A stretch of 64,000 bases of DNA from Apodemus sylvaticus (GCF_947179515.1 NC_067495.1:91425423-91489422), one strand, 5' to 3'; counted from the stretch's first letter, positions 42,960-54,249 are shown. Numbers and translations are program-made. The notes: generated by a model from the letters alone, not told the origin.

Positions 42960-43920
42960 CTTTGGTTATGGTCTTACTATATCACTGTACCATTGCTCTC
43001 TTATTTTTATTTTCTCCATCACTGGTGATTTCATGTCACATCCACATGCATATATGTGCATGTAGAGAGTTCTACCCAAATTCGACATATTAGAGAAACA
43101 GAATATTTTGCCTTCTTCCTCAAATTAACTCTCTTTTCCTCTGATTTCACACCTTTGTCCCCTTCATAAGCTTCATTTTAATTTCATTTCATACATATAA
43201 ATGACATCTAATATGCGTGTATATATGTACATACACATCACACACCACACCACACTACACCATACCTATATCTTTGTGCCTGGGTCTTTCCATGAAGCCT
43301 TAGTTCTCTTGAAATGTGCTCTGTAGACCTAGCTGGCCTTAAACTTTTGCCAATTTTCCTGCCTCTGCCTCTCCAGTGTCTGGATTACAGGCATATGCTA
43401 TTGTGGCTGGCCAATATATTTATATTTAATTCTAGATTCCTCATAGAAGCAAAAACAAGGCAGTTCTCTTATTCTGACTTATTCCATTCATCATGATTGC
43501 TAATTCATCCATTTTCAAATGATATAATTTTTCTTCTTTATGGGTGAGTAAAACTCCATTGTGCATATTTGCCACATTTTCTTTATCAATTGACTTTGAT
43601 TGATATCTTGGTTCCATATTTTAAAATATGTAAAATTTATTTTATGTATGTGTTTTCCTACATATGTGTATATACCACATGCATGCAGTGCCTGCAGAGG
43701 CCAGAAGAGGGCAGAAGATCCCTAGAATTGGAGTTAACAAACAGCTGTTAACTTCCATATGGGTAGCCCCTGGGTGTCTCTATAGCCCCTTAGTTACATA
43801 TTTTTGCTATTGTGAATAGTGCAGCAATAAACATGTATGTACAAGTATGTCTCTGATACCTGATTTAACTTCCTTCAAGTATATACCCATGAGTGGTATC
43901 TATGGCACGGAGTCAGATCT
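42960..43920 (-). mobile_element. Ancient L1 (L1M-like) fragment split by a B3
   Basis: 'actccattgtgcatatttgc' and 'gtgaatagtgcagcaataaa' are reversed ORF2 C-terminal L1 phrases common to all mammals. A reversed B3 (about 43617-43795) interrupts the element. The part left of 43.43 kb is less certain. Confidence 0.7.
43617..43795 (-). repeat. B3 SINE
   Basis: 'aaaatttattttatgtatgt' tail and 'cagaagagggcagaagatcc' body, with the tRNA end worn. Confidence 0.75.
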
Positions 43921-43929
43921 ATTTTTAAA

Positions 43930-44430
43930 AGGCAAAAAAAGGAACTCTTTATTATTGATGGGAATTTAAATTAGTACAGCCATTATGAAGAGCATATAGA
44001 ATCCTCCACTCCCTCCCCCCGAAAAAAACCTAAAAATAGAGCTACCATATGATGTAGTGTTCTGGGTTCACATGGAAAGCAAATGAGGTCAACAGAGCAA
44101 AGTGCTCCTTGTATTCCTTTCCTTACTGTGGCACTTAGAGTGTACATTTGGTAAGGTAGGATCAGCTGAGGTACTTGTCTATAAATGACCGCATAAAAAG
44201 GACATTTTAAATATGTAAAATGGAATATGTTCAGTATAAAGAAGAATGAAGTCTTATTGCAGCAAATTGGATGGAACTAGAAGACATTAAGGATGAATAA
44301 AAGGAGCCAGACACAAAGACTAATATCACATGTAGTTGTTAAAAAATTGTCTGTGTTGATATGGAGTATTAATATCAATTGAAAGAATATATTAGGGGAA
44401 TACAGGGAAGTAGAACTATTGCAATAATCA
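43930..44430 (+). mobile_element. Ancient L1 (L1M-like) fragment, forward
   Basis: 'gggaatttaaattagtacag', 'gagctaccatatgatgtagt' and 'gaagaatgaagtcttattgc' are forward L1 ORF2-end/3' UTR phrases. Together with the neighbour on its left it forms a divergent 5'-to-5' pair. Confidence 0.75.
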
Positions 44431-44499
44431 ACAATGCAGTGAAAAATGCAAGCTGTGTTAAGCTGTTGCATTGAACGATGACATTAAATCCAGTTAATA

Positions 44500-44531
44500 T
44501 TATATATATATATATATATACATATATATAT
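44500..44531. repeat. (AT)n microsatellite
   Basis: TA run with a single C interruption near 44521. Confidence 0.95.
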
Positions 44532-44583
44532 AATGTTAATAAAAATAAAAGGTTAAAAATAAAAATTTAAGAAATTTTGGGCA

Positions 44584-44791
44584 GGGGGTGTAGCTTAGTT
44601 GGTACAGTTCTTACTTAGTATGCACAAAGCTCTGAGTTCAAATCCCAGAACCCCTTAAAATTGGACATTATGACAAATACCTGTAAATCTAGCATTTGGG
44701 AAGTGGAGACAGTGGATCAGCAGTTTAAGGTCATTTTCAGCTGCATAGCAGGTTTGAAGCCAGTCTGGGCTACATGAGTGTCTGTATTTGT

Positions 44792-44820
<29 letters not shown>
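44584..44820 (+). repeat. ID-B1 composite SINE (B4 type) ending in (CA)n
   Basis: 'gggggtgtagcttagttggt' to 'gagttcaaatcccagaaccc' is a tRNA-like head with intact-looking A and B boxes. It is followed by a B1-like half ('ccagtctgggctacatgagt') and a CA run at about 44793-44818. Confidence 0.8.
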
Positions 44821-44822
<2 letters not shown>

Positions 44823-45024
44823 CACACCTTCATGTTTCGTGGCAGTATCTTGTTGTATGGTTCTGAATAAGCCATGCTGTGCTAGCAAGTATGAGTTGTA
44901 AGACTAAAATACAGGTAGAAAAATTGAGAAAATACATGGAACAAGTGAATAAGGAAATACTTACCAACAAGTTTATCCAGTGGAGAAGATTCTTTTAAGA
45001 TTGTTGATATAAATTATCTGGTTA

Positions 45025-45108
45025 CTCATTTCCTTCCTTCCTTCCTTCCTTCCTTCCTTCCTTCCTTCCTTCCTTCCTTCCTTCCTTCCTTCCTTCCTTC
45101 CTTCTTTC
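45025..45108. repeat. (CTTC)n microsatellite
   Basis: About 19 CTTC units, nearly perfect. Confidence 0.97.
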
Positions 45109-45116
45109 TTCTGATA

Positions 45117-45462
45117 CAGTGTCTCCGTTAGGGTTTTTATTGCTGTTACTAAAGCATACTTGGGAGGAAAGGGTTTATTTTATATTACAATGTGTAGTCA
45201 GGGAACTCCAGAGCTGATGCACAAGCCATAGAGGCTCCCGGCTCCTCATGGTTTGCACAGCCTACTTTCTCATGTACCACGGGATCACCTACCCAGGGGT
45301 GGCCCCACTCACAATTGGCCTAGGCCCTGGAATATCAGTCAACAAAATGCCCTCCAGATTGGCCTACAGGAAAATCCTATTGAGTCAGCTCTCAGTAAAC
45401 ATTCTTTCTTCCCAGATGACTCTCCCTTGTGTCATGCTGGTATGAAAACTAGCCAGCACAGA
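45117..45462 (-). repeat. LTR-like murine dispersed repeat, near full length
   Basis: It runs from 'ccgttagggtttttattgct' to 'gaaaactagccagcaca'. Reverse-complemented, this has the TG...CA outline of a solo LTR with an AATAAA-like region. It is non-coding; the short frames inside are not genes. Same family as at about 180 and 57971. Confidence 0.7.
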
Positions 45463-45608
45463 TAGTTTCTCTCTATTTGGCCCTGCCTGGCCTAGTGCTG
45501 TCTGTGTAGACCAGGCTGGTTCTGAACTCAGAGTTCCCACTTATTTCTACTTCTGTTTCCTGGCTGTTGGGAGGATTGTTGGGAGGTGTTTGCCACTCTG
45601 CCTGGATG
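45463..45608 (-). repeat. B1 SINE
   Basis: 'gtgtagaccaggctggttct' is the clearest signature; the 3' third contains a small GTTGGGAGG duplication. Confidence 0.8.
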
Positions 45609-45779
45609 GCTGCCCATTTTCATACCTTCTATAACTTCTTTTTATAGTTCTCTCACATTGTAAAATAAGAGTCTAAAGGTTTAGACTTGGATTATTATTA
45701 TTACCTTTTGTTTAAAATTAGCTCTTACTTTCCATTTTGATACTGAATTGAAAAATGAAAAATTCTTCCTTTATTTCAG

Positions 45780-45869
45780 GGAATGCAGCCCCACCTCCAG
45801 GCTTTGTTGGAGCTGTATAAATTCTTTGCTCCCACTTTGATTTCTGTATCTTTGCCTGTAAGGAAAAAG
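45780..45869 (+). CDS. Cenpi: Cenpi exon 9 (residues 226-255)
   Basis: Acceptor 'ctttatttcag', donor GTAAGG, phase 0 at both ends. It reads GMQPHLQALLELYKFFAPTL onward to VRKK, matching human. Confidence 0.96.
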
Positions 45870-45924
45870 GTAAGGGATTGCTGAGGGGGAAGCCAGTCCT
45901 AGAAAGATGGAAGACATTTTTGTT

Positions 45925-46035
45925 TATTTTGTTTGCTTTGGGAAAGGGATGCAGTCTGGTAGCTCAGGCCAGCCTCTAACTCATCTTCCTTCCTTGGCTT
46001 CCCAGATTCTGGGACCACAACCTTGGCAAAATGCA
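45925..46035 (-). repeat. Degenerate B1-like fragment
   Basis: 'ctcaggccagcctctaactc' and 'attctgggaccacaaccttg' are reversed B1 traces. Confidence 0.5.
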
Positions 46036-46191
46036 CGGTTTTTCATGAAGATAAAGATTTGATTTAAAACATTAAATGGATTCATAAGAATATAAATATT
46101 TCATAATCAATATGCATTCAGACAATAATTTTGGACTCAATTGCTCTGATTCATGAGTATCTAATCCTCTTTTCTTTACCAAAATTTATAG

Positions 46192-46320
46192 ATCTTTTTC
46201 AATAATTCAAAAAATCTGTGGACTTCAGCTCTCCTTGCTGTGAAGCTAAGGAACCAAGGAGCTTTTCCAGAACCTGTAAAGCTTCCATTAGGTCCAACTA
46301 TGGGCCGCTCTCTAAAAAGA
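46192..46320 (+). CDS. Cenpi: Cenpi exon 10 (residues 256-298)
   Basis: Acceptor 'aaatttatag', donor GTAAGT, phase 0. It reads IFFNNSKNLWTSALLAVKLR through GRSLKR. Confidence 0.96.
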
Positions 46321-46381
46321 GTAAGTAATCTAAAGTACCAAAGGACTTGCGTACCATTAGTGCCAAATAGTAACCATTCAG

Positions 46382-46458
46382 ATTTTGATAATCTAGTATT
46401 CTATGCAAACCACATATTATATTTTGATAATCTAGTATTCTATGCAAACCACATATCT
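46382..46458. repeat. 39-bp direct tandem duplication
   Basis: The segment beginning ATTTTGATAATCTAGTATTC at 46382 is repeated at 46421. The copies are almost identical and lie about 60 bp downstream of the exon 10 donor. Confidence 0.95.
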
Positions 46459-46544
46459 CATTAGGTGTAACATCTTAACAACTGATTTTACATATCTATT
46501 TACTTCTTATCTATTTATTTTTGAGATTGTATTTTTCTAAAATA

Positions 46545-46675
46545 CAGCCTGGATGGCCTGAAACTTGCTATGTTGACTAGGCTTGGCTTCTGCCTCTTGG
46601 ATGTTGGGATTAAGAGTGTACCACCATTTCTGACTGTTGGGACAAAAGAGTGTACCGCCATTTCTGACTCACTTT
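46545..46675 (-). repeat. B1 SINE with internal 33-bp duplication
   Basis: Reversed B1. The end segment 'gttgggattaagagtgtacc' (46603-46635) is repeated with small changes at 46636-46669. Confidence 0.75.
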
Positions 46676-46739
46676 TACCCTTTTTAGATTTGTCTTTTTG
46701 GTGCATTGACAAATTATTGTATTATCTTTTCTCCTTTAG

Positions 46740-46901
46740 AAATGGAATTCTCACTCAGTTATACCAGCGCTAAATTCTGCTAACAAAGAATATGGAGAAA
46801 AGAAGATGAGCCTGTTAGATTTTCTCAGCAGTGATAAATCACTTCCACTAGAACAGCTTCAAAATTTTCCTCAACTTTTAGAGAACATTCATTGCTTAGA
46901 G
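46740..46901 (+). CDS. Cenpi: Cenpi exon 11 (residues 299-352)
   Basis: Acceptor 'tctcctttag', donor GTATGT, phase 0. It reads KWNSHSVIPALNSANKEYGE through LLENIHCLE. The middle, a linker with EKKMSLLDFLSSDKS, is more variable and slightly shorter than in human. Confidence 0.96.
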
Positions 46902-47136
46902 GTATGTGACTGGAGCAGGTGCTAAGTTGGGTTTTCTGTTTGATCTGGAGAGCCTCTTTTTCTCAGTACTTGGGCTGAACTTAGCCTTACACATGATAGG
47001 AAACTACTCCACACTGAGCCTTATCTCAGGCCCCATACCCTTTATTTTGGTTGTATCTTTCCTATATACTGTATACTTCTTGCTGAAACGTACGTACATT
47101 TCCTATACTAACTGGTAACTTGTTCCGTCTGTACAG

Positions 47137-47257
47137 CTACCTTCTCAGATGAGCTCAGTGCTGAATAGTTCTCTGCTACTTCACTATATTAATTGTGTCA
47201 AAGATGAATCAATCTTACTGAGGCTATCTTATTGGTTGAGTCAAACATTACAAGAAG
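47137..47257 (+). CDS. Cenpi: Cenpi exon 12 (residues 353-392)
   Basis: Acceptor 'ccgtctgtacag', donor GTAAGA. It reads LPSQMSSVLNSSLLLHYINC through SQTLQE, with one base carried to exon 13. Confidence 0.96.
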
Positions 47258-47259
47258 GT

Positions 47260-48030
47260 AAGAACTGACGCTCTAAAGCATTAGGTAAATTAGAGTCAAA
47301 GAAGAGAGTAAACAGATTTCTTATTCTAAATTACAAATTCTAGAATTTCGTGTTATCATTTTAAGACAATAAAAAAGGAGTGGTATTAAGTAAACACTGC
47401 TACATGAGCATCAAAATTTACCAGATGATTGGTCTTAATCTCAGAATTCTTCTTTGTATTCTTAGAAACTGGCAAGAATGATTAGATTAATGTTAAGCCA
47501 ACTGAGAGAAAGTCAGTTGACAAGACTATCACCTTTTTATTGTATAATAGACTTGATTCTTTGTGGTGACCAGCATGGTCGTGTGGACCAGATCAAGTCC
47601 TGCCTTTAATAACACATTTGTTATTAGCAATGTTTTTTTTAAAGGAAGTGACAGTAGAGAAGCTTTCATGTGTACCCTAGTAAATTTTTAATTTCTAAGT
47701 TCCCACTTTTTGTAGCTTATATTCAACTACCCCTATCCATTTTCAACCATGTATTTATTGTCACTTGGATTTCTGTGACATGAAACTAATATTATTCATT
47801 GTAAGTGAACTTTTCCAGTGTTTTTCCCGTAAGCTTTCCCGTGTTACCATGTTTGCTGATTATCACTTCGAAATCTCTGTTGAAATCTACAGTCTCACTT
47901 AGCCGAGTTATTCGAATCTTACAACTTTTCAATTTGTCATTTTTTTGGTCACCTCAGAGTAGTAATACATATATTCTGTATCATTGTTATTATTGTCTGA
48001 CCAGATGCTTATATTTATGTTTTCTTCTCT
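47260..48030. other. Cenpi intron 12, no repeat recognised
   Basis: AT-rich intron with a pyrimidine-rich approach to the exon 13 acceptor; nothing else seen. Confidence 0.45.
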
Positions 48031-48032
48031 AG

Positions 48033-48124
48033 AATGTATGTGGTATAATATGAATAATTATGAACAAAAAAATGAATTTGTAAACTTTCTGGACCTGGTC
48101 GTCAGGGTGCAGTGCTTCTTACAA
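48033..48124 (+). CDS. Cenpi: Cenpi exon 13 (residues 393-423)
   Basis: Acceptor 'tcttctctag', donor GTAAGA. It completes the Glu codon and reads ECMWYNMNNYEQKNEFVNFL through QCFLQ. Confidence 0.96.
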
Positions 48125-48214
48125 GTAAGATTCTATTTTGTTTCTAGTGATTCCATCATTCTTAAGATTTATTTGGGTGTTGATTGCAGTATTTTCTTAA
48201 GTATCTGACATTCT

Positions 48215-48350
48215 TCTTTTTTTTGGAGATATGGTCTTATGCATCACACACATCCACCTGATATTTTGCAGTGTTGGGGATCAAACCAAGGGCCTTGTGC
48301 ATACTAAGTACGCAGTCTTCCAACTTCTCCATACCCTAAGCTCTGATACC
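48215..48350 (-). repeat. ID-like tRNA-derived SINE remnant
   Basis: 'ttggggatcaaaccaagggc' and 'cttgtgcatactaagtacgc' fit a reversed ID element. Confidence 0.55.
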
Positions 48351-48594
48351 AGGTGTCATCAATTTTTATTTTTATTTACTAATTTTCCTTATTCTTGACA
48401 TGTTTTAAAAATAGTGTTTGCCCAAATTGAAATTTAGAGAGCCAAGTTGGACTGATGTTTATATTTAAAGAAGGAATAAGTTTAAATTTTTAAATACAAT
48501 GGAAAGTTCTATAGTTGTAAGAAAAGAAATGATTTGATGCATTAAATTAATTGAATTATCCAGGACTACAAATTTTATAGGGTTACTACTTGTG

Positions 48595-48920
48595 TTCTTT
48601 TTGGGGAGGTTGGGACAAGTGCTGGCAATCCACCCAAGGGCCTGTGCATGCTAGGTGAGCCCATATTCTTCCACTGCTCCATATCCTCAGCTCCTAGCTT
48701 GTGCTCTTTTGGGTTAATTAATTATAATTAATTAATCCTTTTCAGGGCCTTATTAGCCCAGACTGGCCTTGAAGTTAGTAAGTAGCCGAGAATGAGTCTG
48801 AATACCTAATCTGATCCTCCTAGCCCCACACCTTGAATGCTGGGATTACAGGTGTGCATGACCACATCCAGTTCAGGTGATTCTGGATGTGAGGTAAGCA
48901 CCCTGACTGAGCAGCTCCAG
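48595..48920 (-). repeat. ID-like element followed by a composite B1-ID SINE
   Basis: Reversed ID signatures ('gggcctgtgcatgctaggtg') at about 48640. Reversed B1 ('gctgggattacaggtgtgca') then tRNA-like end ('ctgactgagcagctccagcc') at about 48740-48920. Confidence 0.6.
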
Positions 48921-49141
48921 CCCATGACTTTATGTTCTTAATAGCTACAAATGGTTCGGAGGCTGACATATGTCCTAGCAGGTATATTTTTTTTTGTCCT
49001 GGATATGTCTGAGTTGTGTTTGAAGCTGGATAACATTGTCTAGATGCCCTCATGCATCTGAAACAACTGTAGCACAAAATAAAATGGTTGTTAGAGACTT
49101 TGTGATTCTATACAAGGTTTTATGATCATCGTGTATTTCAG

Positions 49142-49259
49142 GAGGGATTTTACTCCTGTGAGGCATTCCTGTATAAAAGTCTGCCTCTCTGGGATGGCTT
49201 TTCTTGTCGGCCACAGTTCCTTCAGCTTCTGGCCTGGATTCCATTCTGTAGCTTCTCTG
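49142..49259 (+). CDS. Cenpi: Cenpi exon 14 (residues 424-462)
   Basis: Acceptor 'gtgtatttcag', donor GTATGT. It reads EGFYSCEAFLYKSLPLWDGF through WIPFCSFS, with one base carried to exon 15. A highly conserved block. Confidence 0.97.
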
Positions 49260-49282
49260 GTATGTACCATGAAAACTTCTCA

Positions 49283-49583
49283 GTTACTTTTCTTCTGCTG
49301 TGATTTAACACCATGACTGAGACAGCTTAGAGTTGATGTTGTTTCACAGTTCCAGAGCAGTAGAATCCACAACAGTAGGCACGCATCTAAGGGCTTGCAT
49401 TGTAAGGCATCAGAGAGTGCATTAATAATGGCACTAGGCTCTGAAGCCTTAAAGCCCACCTTCACTGTTATACTTACTTCAGCAAGGCGAAGATTTCTAA
49501 ACCTACTTGAATAGTGCCACCATTTGGGGACCAAGCGTTCAAGCATCAGCTTATGGGGGACATTTTTATTGAAACCACCACAA
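49283..49583 (-). repeat. LTR-like murine dispersed repeat
   Basis: 'cttctgctgtgatttaacac' through 'tttggggaccaagcgttcaa' to 'gaaaccaccacaa'. It is the same family as at about 18.2 kb. No coding content. Confidence 0.6.
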
Positions 49584-49653
49584 TTTGAACTTATTTGAGT
49601 CAATGTAATAGAAGATTAAAGATTTTTCAATACTTTTATTTTCTATTTCCTAG

Positions 49654-49718
49654 AGGTGAAGCCCCTTCTTTTTGATCATCTAGCACCTCTCTTCTTTACA
49701 TCAACCATTTATTTCAAG
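49654..49718 (+). CDS. Cenpi: Cenpi exon 15 (residues 463-484)
   Basis: Acceptor 'tctatttcctag', donor GTAAAA. It completes the Glu codon and reads EVKPLLFDHLAPLFFTSTIY then FK. Confidence 0.96.
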
Positions 49719-49861
49719 GTAAAAAACAAAACAAAACATATCTGACTCATACTCAGGAAAAAACATACTTCTGTTAACTGTTTAAATCATGTTACATAAT
49801 TCCAAATTGGAATTCTGGCAGTGATTTCTATTTTCTTCTCATTTGTAATTTTGTAACAAGT

Positions 49862-49866
49862 TGTGT

Positions 49867-49908
<42 letters not shown>
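49862..49908. repeat. (TG)n microsatellite
   Basis: TG run with one TATG interruption, ending in GCGTGCGCGTGC. Confidence 0.97.
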
Positions 49909-49909
<1 letters not shown>

Positions 49910-50129
49910 CGCGTGCACCCATTTGTTCACATGCACCATAATGCATGTCATGGTATGGAATTTTATCTGCCCTCCTTTCCTTCCTTCCTTTCCTATTCCT
50001 CCTCCTCTTCCTCCCTTTCACAAGGGTTTGCTAGGTATTATAGCATAGACTTCCCTAGGACTCGTTCCATAGACAAGGCTGGAGTAGCAGCAGTCCTTTT
50101 GGCCCTCACTTTTCTGGCGTTGATAGTAC

Positions 50130-51035
50130 AGGTATGTCTTACCTTACCTAGCCAGTGCTTTGACTTTGTAATTATACTGTATTATGGAATTTAAAATGCA
50201 TAAAACTTTCTGGTTTGAAAGCTTGATCACACATTTTTTCCTGAACTTTTTATGCTAGTAAGCAGCAAATGATATCATAAGAAAACATGTCAAATGCATA
50301 TGAACAATGAGCAAACCCACTGGTATATACTCAACTATACTTGGAGTTTTATGTTTATGCTTTTGTGCCTGGATTAAATGCACTATTATTAACTCCCCAT
50401 CACCAATAATGCATCAGTATCACATTAAAGAAGTAGCAGCCCTTCCTTCTGGAGTCATTTAACTACTGGCAAGGATGTGCTACTTTCCGAAACTTTTAAC
50501 AGAATTTTAGAAGGGGTTAAGCCACTGATTCCAACTGACCCTAATTGACCCAGAAAATAAAACAGAACTACAAATATTATTATTTATGTGAACTGATATC
50601 CATAAGTGTTGTGTTCAATATTTATGGTGGATGTTCATTTTAGAAGGTTGTTTTCAACTTGCATATTTGCTGTTTTAAACAAATAATACACATGCATTAT
50701 TCTGGGTCAGGGGCATGTAAAAATACATAATTTAATATGACAGCTATGTGCTAGCTTAGGTTTGAAAAGCTGATTCCATGGAAACTCCAAGGGAAGCAGA
50801 GTCAGTTGTTACATTGTTCTCATAAAGGCTGGTTAAACACACAGGCCGCATACACAGTGGCTAGCAGTCTTAAGAGACCTCAAGCTATAGTATTAACTCT
50901 AGCTGTGAAATCCAGTCAAAGTTCTAGTCTCTTAGAATGTAAAGATGGTTTTATCATAATGCATTGCCAGAGTTTTGAACATAATGCTTATATTAGCATA
51001 TTTCATAAATATACTAATTACCACTTTTTGAGAGT
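50130..51035. other. Cenpi intron 15, no feature recognised
   Basis: AT-rich DNA. A 161-aa frame begins at 50806 but has no recognisable domain and runs into a SINE. Confidence 0.45.
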
Positions 51036-51044
51036 TTTTGGGAG

Positions 51045-51190
51045 TTCAGCTTGTGGGGTTGAAACAGGGTCCAACTATGTAGCCCAGGTTTCCCTGGAAC
51101 TCAGGATAATCTTTAACCTGAAACTGTCTTCTTGCCTTAGTTTTCCAGGCACTAGGATTAGGGATGCGAGCTACTTTTCACAACCATGGG
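51045..51190 (-). repeat. Degenerate B1-like SINE
   Basis: 'ccaactatgtagcccaggtt' and 'ggcactaggattagggatgc' are reversed B1 traces. Confidence 0.55.
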
Positions 51191-51984
51191 AGTGTAATAG
51201 TGACCAAAGCCAACAAAATTCCTTGAGCCACTTTCCTTTTGAATCCCTGTTTTTCTTTGAAAGCAGTGATGAGAGAATACTTCTTTTATAAATGTTTTGC
51301 TTCTTACATGACTCACTGTTGGCTACATTTACAGGAAAAATAGGTTGTTCTGGTTAGTATTTCTCATAATTCATTGCATATCACTTTATTGCCTATTATT
51401 CAAATGAAAATCCCAGCTATTAAATTTTCAGCGACTCTATTTTGAACAAAAAAATTCTTTTGCAATTTTCTCCTAAACTTCTAGTTGAGTTTTTTTTCAA
51501 AATTTTCACCCATGCCAGCAGTTTACAGAGCTGCTTATCTGTGGACATCCAGGAGAACTGGAGGTGCTTGTTATTTGTGTAGATTGGGGTGGTTGATAGT
51601 TAGCAGTTGTTTTTGATTCAACCTACTATGCATTACCCAATCATTTGTCCATATATCTACTTGTTACTGAGAGTGGAGGAAGGAGGGAAGGAGGAAAGGA
51701 AACAGAAAATGAGTCAAGAATCAAGAGCAGTTTTTAATTTTCAGGCCCCAAATGAGACTCAGTGAAAATAGTTAAGGAATTGTAAATGAGGCCCTGGGAA
51801 GGCAGAGTAAAATGTCTGAGAACTCAGAGATTAGAAATGTTTCTTTTCCAGAGTTACAGAAAATGAATCGTTATAACCAGCAAAAAAGGAAGTAGCTTGT
51901 ACTTCTTCCACAGAGAAAAAAGGTAGAAACCTCTTACTGGTAGCAACTTGAGATGATCTCTGAGAGGTCAGTAGGGATGAATTT

Positions 51985-52105
51985 GTCTTTGAGGTAGTCT
52001 TCTGCTGCCCAGGCTGGCATCAAACTTGCTATGTACTACTCTTTTATCTCAACTCTGCCTCCTGAGGGCTGCCATTATAGATTTATGCCACCATGCATGG
52101 CCAAG
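51985..52105 (-). repeat. B1 SINE, diverged
   Basis: 'gctgcccaggctggcatcaa' and 'tttatgccaccatgcatggc'. Confidence 0.7.
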
Positions 52106-52401
52106 AATGATGGTTTATTTGATGATCTAAAGGATGTTATAAAGAAGTGTGGTTAACAGAAAGCTCTGTTCCTAGGCTAAGCTAGAAGTCTTGTTGAGGT
52201 ATGTCCTAGAAAAAAAATTGGTACCATAAGCATGCACTTGCATTCATCTATGCTTTGGAGACTAAACATGTTGGAGGAGCAGTTGTTTGAATTCTAAGTG
52301 TGGCACCGCCAACTTCACGGTCCAGTCTGTTTCTAGTCTCTCTTAGGTCTAACTACTACTTGCTTTGGATGATTTTGTTTTGTTTTGGCTTCCCTCTTCA
52401 G

Positions 52402-52496
52402 TGTAGTGCTCTTCAGAGTCTGAAAGAATTACTGCAGAATTGGCTATTCTGGCTCACTACGGATGCCCATGAGCAACCCAAGACAGACAGTCCTCT
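52402..52496 (+). CDS. Cenpi: Cenpi exon 16 (residues 485-515)
   Basis: Acceptor 'tccctcttcag', donor GTGAGT. It reads CSALQSLKELLQNWLFWLTT through TDSP, with two bases of the Leu codon carried to exon 17. Confidence 0.96.
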
Positions 52497-52499
52497 GTG

Positions 52500-53130
52500 A
52501 GTGAATCCTGTGGCCGGCCACAGAAATGTTCTATATAAAAATGTTTGCATATGGAATCTAATATTATGGCATGCAATTTAATTATTTTATGTAAACACTT
52601 AGAAATTTTCTGGAAATGTTTTAGTTATTCTTCATATTTCATTCCCATAATCCTGAAAGAAAAGTAAATTTTCCAAGTAACGGTTTAGATAAACCAGAAA
52701 GCCAACCCTTTTGAGTTACTAGGTAATATAGTAAAAAAAAGGAATATTGAACCTATACTGCAGCTTTGACTTCTATTTACTTTATATAATGCATTTTTAT
52801 ATATTGACTCAATTTTAACGGTGGTTTTTATTTCTGAGGTGTATTTTGGTTACACACATTAATTTATTGTGGCTTTGGAGTTAAAAATGAATTTCAATTT
52901 CCATTAAATGTATGCTTTCAAGGAATTGCATAATCAAGTTATTTGATTCTTTTTGCCTATTTGTATTCTCTTATATTCTGCCAGCCACAGCATTCATTAG
53001 TGCTTTAAAATTTCAAATTATAAAAAATGGTAAGCATAATCAAAGGTAGAGATAAGAGTAACCATCCCCGAAAAGAGGTGGAAAGATTGTAAAAGCTAGA
53101 GGTCTGTGTAACTTTAACTTTTTAACCGTT
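52500..53130. other. Cenpi intron 16, 5' part, no feature recognised
   Basis: Very AT-rich DNA without a recognisable repeat. Confidence 0.45.
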
Positions 53131-53133
53131 GAG

Positions 53134-53316
53134 TTTTTTTTTAAAGACTTATTTGTTATATGTAAGCACACTGTAACTGTCTTGAGACATTCCAGAAGAG
53201 GGCATCAGATCTCATTATGGATGGTTGTGAGCCATCATGTGGTTGCTGGGATTTGAACTCAGGACCTTTGAAAGAGCAGTCAGTGCTCTTAACCTCTGAG
53301 CCATCTTTCCAGCCCC
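53134..53316 (-). repeat. B2 SINE
   Basis: Reversed B2 from T-run to 'gagccatctttccagcccc', well preserved. Confidence 0.95.
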
Positions 53317-53559
53317 TTAACCCTTTTTTTAATGATGTGTTTTTAAACACTTTAACCTCCCTTTTAGCCCACCAACCACTAAAGTTAGTGAAGAAGAAAG
53401 GATATGGGGAAATGGACCTGTTTAGAAAGGGTCTTTGGAGCAGTTCCCTTGTGTGTTGTCTGGAAATTGGCATTTTGGTTTATAGGTTAGTAACAGAGGC
53501 TGCTCAATCCACTCGCACTTAACAGATATTCCAGCAGTCTAGTTTGGTAAAGTCTGGAT

Positions 53560-54235
53560 AGGAAACACAAATCAGTAGTGGTGGCACTACTAGCAGAGAC
53601 AGCCAGGCTTCAGCCTTAGCATGAGTCACCAGGGGGGACCAGACCCTGAGGGACACCAGGAAAATTTTTCTGCTGTGTCTCTCTCAGCAGAGAAGGAAGC
53701 AAAGATCAGAGAAGATGTGAGACTCACAAATGTTGTATAGCTAGCTCTATAAGCAAGCTTAGCTCAGTCTCCATCAGTGTCTGTTGAGTCCTATTTATAC
53801 TCTCTAAACATCATGTGTCTTCACAGGTCTTGTCTCAGCATGTGTCTTACCTTAGTACATGTCTTGTGATAGCATATGTCTTGTCTTAGTACTGTGCATC
53901 TGTTTTAGTTGACATCAGTCTGCCAATCAGTCCAAGTCTGTGGAAGCAGCAAGAAACTGTAGTACACCACCAGAATTTTTTCATGTGTTCTCTCTATGGA
54001 GTCCCGACAAATGTAGCTCAAGTACACAATGTAATGTGTGTTGTTAGTAAAGAGTCCTTCATCACATGTCCTTTCATGTGTTTGTAGCAAAACATCCTCT
54101 TTCCTGTGTCTGTTTCAGTGAAATGTTCCTTCTTGAGTGTGCCTTAGTCTTTTACCTGTGTCTACTTTAACAAAACATTCCTTCACGTGTTTGCCCCAGG
54201 AAAACACCATCCAACCAACTTTCCAAAGAACCCTT
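53560..54235 (-). repeat. Possible LTR-retrotransposon-derived repeat, unassigned
   Basis: A segment with 'ctctctcagcagagaaggaa' is followed by loosely repeated phrases such as 'catgtgtctt' and 'aaaacattccttcacgtgtt'. I associate these with degenerate murine LTR elements. Neither family nor orientation is secure, and no protein-coding remnant is readable. Confidence 0.35.
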
Positions 54236-54249
54236 AGGTTTCCACTTGA

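Noticed and set aside
44584..44655. tRNA-like sequence that could be a tRNA gene
   Set aside because: The head is followed by a B1-like half and a CA tail, as in composite ID-B1 SINEs. The anticodon arm does not form a convincing tRNA, so I call it a SINE.
50806..51291. 161-aa forward frame in Cenpi intron 15
   Set aside because: No recognisable domain. It runs through a reversed B1 remnant and has no splice or promoter support.
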